Program-made: the position numbers and the translations under genes | The notes under the pieces: generated by a model | The model's input: the letters and a program-made list of their open reading frames with translations, nothing else | Told to the model about the DNA's origin: nothing | The model's database searches: none | In this document: one piece after another, positions 1 to 6,527 of the stretch | Numbering within the stretch: position 1 is the first letter of the stretch | How the letters are laid out: each line of letters starts with the position of its first letter | DNA from: an uncultured Clostridia bacterium | GTDB taxonomy: Bacteria; Bacillota; Clostridia; Christensenellales; Borkfalkiaceae | NCBI GenBank assembly: GCA_944363395.1 | Contig: CALVUC010000017.1 | Span: 1 to 34,550 of the forward strand | DNA length: 34,550 nt | Reading direction: 5' to 3'

Positions 1-21
1 GCAGCGGGACCCGATTTGCCA

Positions 22-188
22 ACTCTTTGGCTTAGGGGGAAAGAGTGAATGCAAGCGAAGTAGAATGGAAAGCCCTTGCAATTCGCTTGCAGAGAGAAAA
101 CGAGCCGCAGTCTCGCCGCGGCGGCGTTTTCCCTCAACTCACGGAATTTTTACGAGCCTTTGCTCGCAAAAATTCGTGAATAAGGGAG
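22..188 (+). promoter_or_regulatory. Structured 5' leader of cysE with mutually exclusive hairpins
   Basis: This stretch upstream of cysE holds successive inverted repeats: 22-28 with 40-46 (7 bp), 51-59 with 82-90 (9 bp), 92-102 with 125-135 (11 positions, one mismatch, with an inner 5-bp stem 104-108/118-122), and 140-157 with 162-178 (an AT- then GC-rich stem closed by a 4-nt loop). The last hairpin can extend so that CCCT at 131-134 pairs with AGGG at 183-186, which is the cysE ribosome binding site. The same bases 131-135 are also the 3' arm of the preceding stem, so the two states exclude each other. This suggests a translational on/off switch. The 51-55 arm can likewise pair with either 75-79 or 86-90. 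I looked for a T-box consensus and did not find one. The pairing is read directly; the regulatory role is inference. Confidence 0.42.
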
Positions 189-194
189 TTTTTT

Positions 195-899
195 ATGTTT
201 TTTTCCAGGCTTCGTAAGGATATCGCGGCGGCGAAACGCAACGATCCCGCCGCCCGCAACAAATTTGAGATCTGGCTCACCTATTCGGGGGTCCACGCGC
301 TGTCGTGGCACCGCTGGGCGAACCGTCTTTACAGGATGCACCTCAAGCTCCTTGCCCGCATGACCTCGCAGTTCGCCAAATTTCTGACGGGCATCGAGAT
401 CCATCCCGCCGCCAAAATAGCGCCCGGCGTCTTTATCGACCACGGCACGGGCGTCGTCATCGGCGAGACCGCCGAAGTGGAAGAGGGCGTCGTCATCTAT
501 CAGGGCGTCACGCTGGGCGGCACGGGCAAGCAGACGGGCAAGCGTCACCCCACCGTCAGGCGGAACGCGACCATTTCCAGCGGCGCCAAGGTGCTGGGCG
601 GCTTTACCGTGGGCGAGGGCGCGCGCATCGGCGCGGGCGCGGTCGTCCTGAAAGAGGTCCCGCCCTACGCGACCGTCGTGGGCGTCCCGGGGTGCGTCGT
701 GCGCATCAACGGCGAAAAGACGCAGGATCTCATCCCCGAAAAGGACGACCCCGTCATGCGCGAGATCTGCGCCCTGCGCGAGCGCATCTTTGAACTGGAG
801 GAACGGCTGGACGCAGCCATCGACCATATGGACCGCGGGGAACGTACCCCCGCAAACACGACCAATTTACAAAAGGAGCAGTCCCATGAAGATCTATAA
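195..899 (+). CDS. cysE: Serine O-acetyltransferase CysE
   Basis: Acetylates L-serine with acetyl-CoA to O-acetylserine, the committed step of cytosolic cysteine synthesis. The 234-residue protein has an N-terminal helical part (about 1-65) and a left-handed beta-helix of hexapeptide repeats (about 68-175). It shows the family core DHGTGVVIGETA (D82, H83) and GGTGKQTGKRHP (H118), which carry the catalytic and substrate-binding histidines. The C-terminal tail (about 180-234) is charged and probably helical. The start at 195 has an AGGGAG site at 183-188. The gene overlaps the start of cysS by 14 nt, so the supply of cysteine and its charging onto tRNA are probably translationally coupled. Expression may be set by the hairpin leader just upstream. 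Identity is firm; the start is well supported. Confidence 0.93.
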   Translation: MFFSRLRKDIAAAKRNDPAARNKFEIWLTYSGVHALSWHRWANRLYRMHLKLLARMTSQFAKFLTGIEIHPAAKIAPGVFIDHGTGVVIGETAEVEEGVVIYQGVTLGGTGKQTGKRHPTVRRNATISSGAKVLGGFTVGEGARIGAGAVVLKEVPPYATVVGVPGCVVRINGEKTQDLIPEKDDPVMREICALRERIFELEERLDAAIDHMDRGERTPANTTNLQKEQSHEDL

Positions 900-2271
900 C
901 TCGCTGACGAGAAGAAAGGAAGAGTTCGTCCCCCTCGAGGAGGGCAAGGTGAAGATGTACGCCTGCGGCATCACCGTCTCGGGCGAAGCGCATATCGGAC
1001 ACGCCTTTCAGGCGATCGTCTACGATATCTTCCGCAAGTACCTGCAAAAGCTGGGCTACGAGGTGACGTACGCCCGCAACTATACCGACGTGGACGACAA
1101 GATCATCGCGCGCTCGAAGGAGACGGGTATCCCCGCCGACGAATACGCAAAAATGATGATCGAAAAGATCGACGCCGTCATGCGCCGCGCCGACGTGGAC
1201 GACCCCACCCTCTGGCTCAAGGCGACGGAGAATATCGGCAACATCATCGGCTTTATCGAAGGGCTCATCGCGGGCGGACACGCCTATCCCGCCGCCAACG
1301 GCGACGTCTACTTCGACGTGGACACTTTCCCCGCTTACGGGCAGCTTTCGGGCAGGGACAAGGAGGACGCGCTGGACGGCGTGCGCGTCGAGAACGACGA
1401 ACAAAAGCGCCGCCCCTACGACTTCGCGCTCTGGAAGGCGGCGAAGGCGGGGGAGATCTGCTGGGATTCGCCGTGGGGAAAGGGGCGTCCGGGCTGGCAT
1501 ATCGAGTGCTCTGCGATGAACCGTGCCGCGTTCGGCGATCAGATCGACATCCACGGCGGCGGGCGCGACCTCATCTTCCCCCATCACGAGAACGAGATCG
1601 CGCAGTCGGAGGCGCTCACGGGCAAGCGGTTTGCAAAGTATTGGATGCACAACGGGCTCATCAAGGTCAACGGGCAGAAGATGAGCAAGTCCCTCGGCAA
1701 CAGCCTGCTCCTGTCCGACCTTCTGGACAAGTACTCCCCGGAGGCGCTGAAATTCGCGCTGCTCTCCGCGAACTACCGCAACGACGTCAATATCACGGAC
1801 GAGCTCTTCCCGCAGGCGGAGGCGCACGTTGCGCGCTTCTACGACCTCATCGCAAGGGCGGAGGCGCAGTTCCCCGCCGAGACGGGCAGGGAGGAGGCAA
1901 TAGACAAAAAGTTCAACGAAGCCATGTCGGACGACTTCAACACCGCGCTGGCGCTCTCCGACCTCTTCGGCTATTTCAAGGAAGTCTCCCGTCTGCTCGC
2001 GGAGAACGACCCCAAAGCCCGCCGCATCACCAATCAGGTGCGCGCGACCTACGCCCTTCTCGGGCTATTCAAGCGCGATCCCGCGCAGTACTTCGCGCAG
2101 TACGCGAAGAAGGAGGAGATCCCCGCCGAGGTCGCCGCCGTCGCCGAGGAGCGCAGGGCGGCGCGCGCCGGAAAGGACTGGGCGAAGTCGGACGAACTCA
2201 GAGAAAAGCTCAGGGAGATGGGCTACGCGGTCAAAGATTCCAAGGACGGCTACACGCTCACAAAGATCTGA
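886..2271 (+). CDS. cysS: Cysteinyl-tRNA synthetase
   Basis: Class I synthetase that charges tRNA-Cys; 461 residues, normal for the family. The ATG at 886 follows AAAAGGAG at 871-878 inside cysE. An open frame extends further upstream, but only as a shadow of cysE. The HIGH motif is at 36-39 and KMSKS at 265-269. The usual zinc ligands are in place: C27, C208, H233 and E237, the last two in HHENE. The C-terminal part (about 340-461) is the helical anticodon-binding region. The segment around the first zinc ligand reads CGITVSG where most CysRS have CGPTVYD, so this is a somewhat divergent member, but all catalytic and zinc elements are intact. It is cotranscribed with cysE. No separate promoter or T-box was seen. 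Confidence 0.95.
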   Translation: MKIYNSLTRRKEEFVPLEEGKVKMYACGITVSGEAHIGHAFQAIVYDIFRKYLQKLGYEVTYARNYTDVDDKIIARSKETGIPADEYAKMMIEKIDAVMRRADVDDPTLWLKATENIGNIIGFIEGLIAGGHAYPAANGDVYFDVDTFPAYGQLSGRDKEDALDGVRVENDEQKRRPYDFALWKAAKAGEICWDSPWGKGRPGWHIECSAMNRAAFGDQIDIHGGGRDLIFPHHENEIAQSEALTGKRFAKYWMHNGLIKVNGQKMSKSLGNSLLLSDLLDKYSPEALKFALLSANYRNDVNITDELFPQAEAHVARFYDLIARAEAQFPAETGREEAIDKKFNEAMSDDFNTALALSDLFGYFKEVSRLLAENDPKARRITNQVRATYALLGLFKRDPAQYFAQYAKKEEIPAEVAAVAEERRAARAGKDWAKSDELREKLREMGYAVKDSKDGYTLTKI

Positions 2272-2313
2272 GGCGCTTTTTCGTGCGGCGCGGAAAACCC
2301 CGCGCAAAAGCGG

Positions 2314-2342
2314 TTGACAAAACGGGGTGCGCCGACTAAAAT
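2314..2342 (+). promoter_or_regulatory. Vegetative promoter of alaS
   Basis: TTGACA at 2314-2319, a 17-bp spacer and TAAAAT at 2337-2342. This is a near-consensus SigA-type promoter 43 bp before the alaS start. A small GC hairpin (2288-2293/2300-2305) without a T-run lies just upstream, between cysS and this promoter. Confidence 0.85.
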
Positions 2343-2384
2343 GATTGGGAAAAAACAAACGGGGATCTCCCGTGGAGAACGAAT

Positions 2385-4202
2385 ATGAAGATCACTTCCA
2401 AGCAACTTCGGCAAAAGTGGCTCTCCTTCTATGAGAGCAAGGGTCACGTCAACGTCGGCGCGGTGTCCCTCATCGGCGACGGCACGACGGGCGTCATGTT
2501 CAACGTCGCGGGGATGCAGCCCCTCATGCCCTACCTTCTCGGCAAGCCGCACCCCCTCGGCAGGCGGCTGTGCAACGTGCAGGGCTGCGTCAGGACGGTG
2601 GACATCGATTCCGTCGGCGACGCCTCCCACTTCACCTTCTTTGAGATGATGGGCAACTGGTCGCTCGGCGACTACTTCAAAAAGGAAAAGACGGCGTGGA
2701 CGTTCGAGCTCCTCACCAAGGAGTTCGGGCTGGACAAGGACAAGCTGTGCTCCACCGTGTTCGAGGGAAACGACGCCGCCCCGCGCGACGAGGAGACGGC
2801 GTCCCTGCTCCGTTCCCTCGGCATTTTGCCCGAGCACATCTTCTATCTCCCCAAGTCGGACAACTGGTGGGAACTCGAAGGGACGGTCGGCACCCCCTGC
2901 GGACCGGACAACGAGTGGTTCTATCCCATCGATCCCAAAAAGAAGGACCCCGTGTTCCCGGACGACTATGTCGAGATCGGCAACGACGTCTATATGCAGT
3001 ACCGCAAGACGGAGACGGGCTATGTCCCGCTGGAAAACAAGAACGTCGATACGGGCTTCGGGCTCGACCGGATGCTGCTCTTTCTGAACGGGCTGCACGA
3101 CGGCTACAAGACCGACCTCTTCGCGGGCGTCATCGCGGCGCTCGAGCAACTCACAGGCAGGCGCTACGACGAGGACGGGGAGGCGCGCAAGGCGATGCGC
3201 ATCGTCGCCGACCACACCCGCACGACGGTCATGCTCATCGGCGACGTCAACGGCATCCTGCCCTCCAACACGGGCGCGGGATATATCCTGCGCCGCCTCA
3301 TGCGCCGCGCCATCCGCTATTGCAGAAAGCTGGGCGTGGAGCCCGCTTCCACGATGTGCGCCGTCGCCGCGGCGTTCATCGACGAGGTGTACGGCGAGGC
3401 GTATCCCCTGCTCGTCGGCAAGAAGGACTATATCCTGGACGAGATCAAAAAGGAGGCGGAGCGCTTTGAGACCATGCTCGAAAAGGGTATGGCGGAGTTT
3501 GAAAAGTGCATCGCGGGCATCGAGCGCAAGAACGCCTTCATGGCGGGCAAAGATCCCGCCTACGTTCCCGAAAACACCATCGGCGGCAAGCAGGCGTTCC
3601 GCCTGTACGACACCTACGGCTTCCCCCTCGAACTCACCGAGGAGATGGCGGCGGAGCGCGGCTACGGCGTGGACAAGGAAGGCTTTGACGCGGCGTTCAG
3701 GGAGCACCAGGAAAAGAGCCGCGGCGATCTTCACGCCGGCGAAGCAAAGGGAGGACTGGAGAGCCATTCCGTGCAGGCGGTGCGCTATCACACCGCGACG
3801 CACCTTCTCAACGCGGCGTTAAAGGCGGTGCTCTCGCCCGACGTCAATCAGAAGGGCAGCAACATCACCGACGAACGGATGCGCTTCGACTTCAACTTCT
3901 CCCGCGCCATGACGCCCGAGGAAGTAAAGGCGGTCGAAGATCTCGTCAATCAGAAGATCGCCGAGGATATCCCCGTCGTCTATAAGGAGATGAGCCTCGA
4001 GGAGGCGCGCGCCGAGCACTTCGTCGGCGTGTTCGACAGCAAGTACGGCGACGTCGTCAAGACCTATTCCATCGGCGACTTCTCCAAGGAGATGTGCGGC
4101 GGTCCCCACGCCTCCCGCACGGGCGAGCTGGGACACTTCAGGATCGTCAAGGAGCAGTCCTCCTCGGCGGGCGTGCGAAGGATCAAGGCGGTCCTGGAAT
4201 AA
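2385..4202 (+). CDS. alaS: Compact alanyl-tRNA synthetase lacking the C-Ala domain
   Basis: Charges tRNA-Ala (class II). The protein has 605 residues against about 870-880 for the usual bacterial enzyme. The catalytic core is intact (about 1-240, with FEMMGNWSLGDYF and the CNVQGCVRTVDID segment), followed by the tRNA-recognition part (about 240-440, with NTGAGYILRRLMRRA). The editing domain (about 465-605) keeps its metal-site motifs: H469/H473 in HTATH and C571/H575 in CGGPHASRTG. What is missing is the beta-barrel between the aminoacylation and editing parts, and the whole C-terminal C-Ala/oligomerisation domain. The frame ends cleanly with no downstream remnant, so this is an architecture and not a fresh truncation. 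Short AlaRS forms are known in other bacterial lineages. It could be a second, AlaRS-related copy, but the window cannot show whether a full-length enzyme exists elsewhere. Confidence 0.88.
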   Translation: MKITSKQLRQKWLSFYESKGHVNVGAVSLIGDGTTGVMFNVAGMQPLMPYLLGKPHPLGRRLCNVQGCVRTVDIDSVGDASHFTFFEMMGNWSLGDYFKKEKTAWTFELLTKEFGLDKDKLCSTVFEGNDAAPRDEETASLLRSLGILPEHIFYLPKSDNWWELEGTVGTPCGPDNEWFYPIDPKKKDPVFPDDYVEIGNDVYMQYRKTETGYVPLENKNVDTGFGLDRMLLFLNGLHDGYKTDLFAGVIAALEQLTGRRYDEDGEARKAMRIVADHTRTTVMLIGDVNGILPSNTGAGYILRRLMRRAIRYCRKLGVEPASTMCAVAAAFIDEVYGEAYPLLVGKKDYILDEIKKEAERFETMLEKGMAEFEKCIAGIERKNAFMAGKDPAYVPENTIGGKQAFRLYDTYGFPLELTEEMAAERGYGVDKEGFDAAFREHQEKSRGDLHAGEAKGGLESHSVQAVRYHTATHLLNAALKAVLSPDVNQKGSNITDERMRFDFNFSRAMTPEEVKAVEDLVNQKIAEDIPVVYKEMSLEEARAEHFVGVFDSKYGDVVKTYSIGDFSKEMCGGPHASRTGELGHFRIVKEQSSSAGVRRIKAVLE

Positions 4203-4258
4203 GCGTTTGAAGAGAGCCTGCGCTTTTCTTTCGGACGAAAGAGAAGAATAAAAAAAGA

Positions 4259-4281
4259 GCCGCGCCGTTCAACGGCGCGGC
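4259..4281. terminator. Perfect GC hairpin after alaS
   Basis: An 11-bp inverted repeat, 4259-4269 with 4271-4281. The run of A immediately upstream (4251-4256) would give the U-tract on the minus strand, whereas the plus side is followed only by GTTTCC. It therefore reads best as a terminator for minus-strand transcription, or as a weak bidirectional one. Confidence 0.5.
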
Positions 4282-4328
4282 GTTTCCTGCGCCCGCGGGG
4301 CGCGGACAAAGACCGGAAGGAGATCGCC

Positions 4329-4889
4329 ATGACGGAATTGGAAAAGATGAAGGCGGGGGAACTGTACGACTATTCCGACCCCGAGATCTTCGCGGCGCAC
4401 GTCCGCGCCGTGGAACTGTGCGACGAATATAACGGGACGGGCCGCCGCGAGACGGAAAAGCGCGAGCGCATCCTGCGCGAGCTCTTCGGCGCGCTCGGGA
4501 AAAACCCCGTCGTCGAAAAGAACATCCGCGTCGACTACGGCTTCAACCTGCGCGCGGGCGACAACTTTTTCGCCAACTACGACTGCGTCTTTCTCGACTG
4601 CGCGCCCATCACCTTCGGCGACAACATCTTCATCGCGCCGCAGTGCGGCTTTTACGCCGTCAACCATCCGCTGGACGCGGCGCTGCGCAACAGCGGCGTG
4701 GAGTACGGCAGACCCATCACGGTGGGCAGCAACGTCTGGTTCGGCGGCGGCGTCAAGGTGATGCCCGGGGTGACGATCGGCTCCAACGTCGTCATCGGCG
4801 GCGGGAGCGTCGTCGTCAGGGACATCCCGTCGGACAGCCTTGCCGTCGGCAACCCCGCGCGGGTGGTCAAAAAGATCGCAAGGCAGTAA
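4329..4889 (+). CDS. Maltose/galactoside-type O-acetyltransferase
   Basis: A 186-residue hexapeptide-repeat acetyltransferase of the Maa/LacA/NodL group, which moves acetyl from acetyl-CoA to a sugar hydroxyl in the cytosol. The N-terminal Mac domain (about 4-58: EKMKAGELYDYSDPE onward) is followed by the left-handed beta-helix (about 65-180). The conserved NHPLD carries the catalytic histidine (H113), and the C-terminus has the family ending GNPARVVKKI. The start at 4329 is preceded by GGAAGGAGA. The real acceptor cannot be told from sequence; clearance of non-metabolisable sugars is the usual proposal. It stands alone between two hairpins and is probably monocistronic or read through from alaS. 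Confidence 0.87.
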   Translation: MTELEKMKAGELYDYSDPEIFAAHVRAVELCDEYNGTGRRETEKRERILRELFGALGKNPVVEKNIRVDYGFNLRAGDNFFANYDCVFLDCAPITFGDNIFIAPQCGFYAVNHPLDAALRNSGVEYGRPITVGSNVWFGGGVKVMPGVTIGSNVVIGGGSVVVRDIPSDSLAVGNPARVVKKIARQ

Positions 4890-4930
4890 AGCCGTGCAGC
4901 GCTGCGGGCAAAGGTCCGCAGCCGAAGAAA

Positions 4931-4954
4931 GAGCCGCCCGCGCCGGGGCGGCTC
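4931..4954 (+). terminator. GC hairpin after the acetyltransferase gene
   Basis: A 9-bp stem, GAGCCGCCC at 4931-4939 with GGGCGGCTC at 4946-4954 and a 6-nt loop, followed by ATCTCTTT. A weak Rho-independent terminator. The rest of the 4890-5211 gap holds the rplM promoter and leader, and I see no small gene in it. Confidence 0.55.
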
Positions 4955-5068
4955 ATCTCTTTGCCCGCATACGGCGCGCGCGGGGGCGCGCGGGGCGGCG
5001 CGCAAAATCGTACGGAAAAATTTTTTCCCGATTTCCTAAAAAAAAGCAAAATCGCAACGCAAAACAGC

Positions 5069-5097
5069 TTGACGGAATTTTTGCGAAAGCCTATAAT
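5069..5097 (+). promoter_or_regulatory. Strong vegetative promoter of rplM-rpsI
   Basis: TTGACG at 5069-5074, a 17-bp spacer and TATAAT at 5092-5097. The predicted start near 5104 gives a leader of about 108 nt, long for a ribosomal operon of this size. Confidence 0.88.
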
Positions 5098-5103
5098 GAA
5101 ACA

Positions 5104-5201
5104 GGAAACATCGGAAAGAGGGTGCAAAACCCGCCCGCGCTTCCCCGTTTTGCGGGTCAACCGAGCAAAAATCAAGCATTGTATGGCTGAAAATCAAGGA
5201 G
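5104..5201 (+). promoter_or_regulatory. Candidate regulatory leader of rplM (L13)
   Basis: The leader can form GCAAAAC 5124-5130 with GTTTTGC 5147-5153, or alternatively ACCCGC 5129-5134 with GCGGGT 5152-5157. These share bases and so compete. Firmicutes are known to carry an L13 autoregulatory leader at this position. I cannot confirm that this one matches that family by sequence. AAGGAG at 5196-5201 is the rplM ribosome binding site. Confidence 0.35.
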
Positions 5202-5211
5202 TCAAAGACTT

Positions 5212-5643
5212 ATGAAAACCTATATGGCAAACGCCAATACGGTCGAGAGAAAGTGGTACGTCGTCGATGCGACGGACGTTCCCCTCGGCAGGCTCGCGTC
5301 CAAGGTCGCGTCCATCCTGCGCGGGAAGAACAAGCCTTCCTATACGCCCAATGTGGATACGGGCGACTTCGTCATCATCATCAACAGCGACAAGGTCTTG
5401 CTCACGGGCAAGAAGCTCGAGACCAAGTTCTACCGCTATCATACGGGCTATATCGGCGGGCTGAAAGAGGTCGCGTACGGCAAGCTGATCGCAGAGAGAA
5501 GCGATCTCGCCGTCTACGAGGCTGTCCGCGGGATGCTGCCCAAGAACTCTCTCGGCAGGCAGATGATCAAAAAACTTCGCATCTACAAGGGCGCGGAGCA
5601 CAACCACGCGGCGCAGAAACCCGAAGCGCTGAAACTTTTCTGA
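5212..5643 (+). CDS. rplM: 50S ribosomal protein L13
   Basis: A component of the large ribosomal subunit that binds 23S rRNA early in assembly. It has 143 residues, the usual length. The family hallmarks are all there: the N-terminal [18 protein letters not shown], then [17 protein letters not shown], then the C-terminal [13 protein letters not shown] and [15 protein letters not shown]. The ATG at 5212 lies 10 nt after AAGGAG. A second in-frame ATG at 5224 is possible but has no better site. It is the first gene of the conserved rplM-rpsI operon, 13 nt ahead of rpsI, and is driven by the consensus promoter at 5069-5097. Confidence 0.98.
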   Translation: MKTYMANANTVERKWYVVDATDVPLGRLASKVASILRGKNKPSYTPNVDTGDFVIIINSDKVLLTGKKLETKFYRYHTGYIGGLKEVAYGKLIAERSDLAVYEAVRGMLPKNSLGRQMIKKLRIYKGAEHNHAAQKPEALKLF

Positions 5644-5656
5644 GTGAGGTCATGAT

Positions 5657-6070
5657 ATGGCAAAGGTAAACGCGAAGAAAAAATTGCAGTTCTGGGGCAC
5701 GGGCCGCCGCAAGAAGGCGATCGCCCGCGTCAGGCTCATCCCCTCGGGCAGCGGCGCCATCGTCATCAACGACCGCGCGCTGGAGGATTATTTCCCCATG
5801 GGTACCCTTCAGTACATCGTCAAGCAGCCTCTTGCCGAAGTCGCGGCAGAGGGCAAGTATGACATTTTCGTCAACGTCATCGGCGGCGGTTACACCGGTC
5901 AGGCAGGCGCCATCCGTCTCGGCATTGCAAGAGCGCTTCTTCAGTCCGAGCCCGAAACGCGCCCCGCGCTCAAAAAGGCGGGCTTCCTGACGCGCGACCC
6001 CCGCGTCAAGGAGCGCAAGAAGTACGGCCTCAAGAAGGCACGTCGCGCGCCTCAGTTCTCCAAGAGATAA
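5657..6070 (+). CDS. rpsI: 30S ribosomal protein S9
   Basis: A small-subunit protein whose C-terminal tail reaches the P-site tRNA. It has 137 residues. Typical features are the [16 protein letters not shown] start, the central [19 protein letters not shown], and the basic tail ending [12 protein letters not shown] with the conserved terminal K-R. It follows rplM in the universal order with a short gap, and transcription is closed by the hairpin and T-run right after its stop codon. Confidence 0.98.
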   Translation: MAKVNAKKKLQFWGTGRRKKAIARVRLIPSGSGAIVINDRALEDYFPMGTLQYIVKQPLAEVAAEGKYDIFVNVIGGGYTGQAGAIRLGIARALLQSEPETRPALKKAGFLTRDPRVKERKKYGLKKARRAPQFSKR

Positions 6071-6077
6071 AAAATAC

Positions 6078-6107
6078 GACCTGTCCCTCGGGACAGGTCA
6101 TTTTTTT
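6078..6107 (+). terminator. Rho-independent terminator of rplM-rpsI
   Basis: GACCTGTCCC (6078-6087) pairs with GGGACAGGTC (6090-6099), followed by A and seven T. A textbook intrinsic terminator 7 bp after the rpsI stop. Confidence 0.95.
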
Positions 6108-6139
6108 GCCGCGGGAGGGCGGCGGTTTTCGGGGCGCGG

Positions 6140-6385
6140 CTATTTGCGCCGCCCGGCGTTTTTTCTGACGCGCTCGTGCCGTGCGAGAAAGTCGCCGAGG
6201 GCGCGGGCGTTGCGCTCCGCCTGCGGCGGCGGGGCGTTTTCGCTCTCTTGTGCGCGCGGCGTCTCCGCTTTGCCGTGTTCCTGCGCGCGCGGCGTCTCCG
6301 CTTCGCCGCTCTCCTGCGGCGGGGCGTTTTCCGAAGCGAGCGCCGCAAGGGCGTCGAGCAGCTCAAAAATGCCGAATTTCTCCAT
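6140..6385 (-). CDS. Small hypothetical protein with internal repeats
   Basis: An 81-residue protein read on the minus strand, starting MEKFGIFELLDAL. The start is preceded by an AGGGGAT site in AAAAAAGGGGATGTTGCG. It has a hydrophobic/amphipathic N-terminal helix (about 3-19), a low-complexity middle with two copies of AETPRAQE and two SENAPP segments, and a basic C-terminus (FLARHERVRKNAGRRK). The DNA shows the repeat directly: a 19-nt unit at 6252-6270 and again at 6285-6303, a period of 33 nt or 11 codons. It is divergent from the lipoprotein gene with an overlapping promoter region. Function not recognised. It could be a spurious frame in GC-rich DNA, but the start signals and ordered layout favour a real gene. 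Confidence 0.55.
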   Translation of the reverse strand: MEKFGIFELLDALAALASENAPPQESGEAETPRAQEHGKAETPRAQESENAPPPQAERNARALGDFLARHERVRKNAGRRK

Positions 6386-6446
6386 CGCAACATCCCCTTT
6401 TTTGCAAATTTTCTCAAAGAAAACCGCAACATTCACGGGTTTTTGA

Positions 6447-6475
6447 TTGCCAAAACCCCTGTTTTAGTATATAAT
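6447..6475 (+). promoter_or_regulatory. Promoter of the lipoprotein gene
   Basis: TTGCCA at 6447-6452, a 17-bp spacer and TATAAT at 6470-6475. On the opposite strand TATACT (6466-6471) overlaps the same bases and may serve the divergent small gene, although its -35 region (6489-6494) is poor. Confidence 0.75.
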
Positions 6476-6527
6476 GAAGTGCGTATCGTTAGAACGGGGG
6501 AACCCGTAAGTTCGAAGGATAATTTTC

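Noticed and set aside
21..194. T-box riboswitch upstream of cysE-cysS
   Set aside because: No AGGGTGGNACCGCG-like core or clear terminator/antiterminator pair was found; only general stems are present.
790..885. N-terminal extension of cysS back to 790
   Set aside because: It overlaps cysE in another frame; the ATG at 886 has a good ribosome binding site and matches the CysRS start.
2250..3803. 517-codon minus-strand frame opposite alaS
   Set aside because: The frame is antisense to alaS and arises from codon bias; it has no family motifs.
6252..6303. CRISPR-like or mobile repeat
   Set aside because: Only two copies with a 33-nt period that is a multiple of three inside a coding frame, so it is a protein-level repeat.
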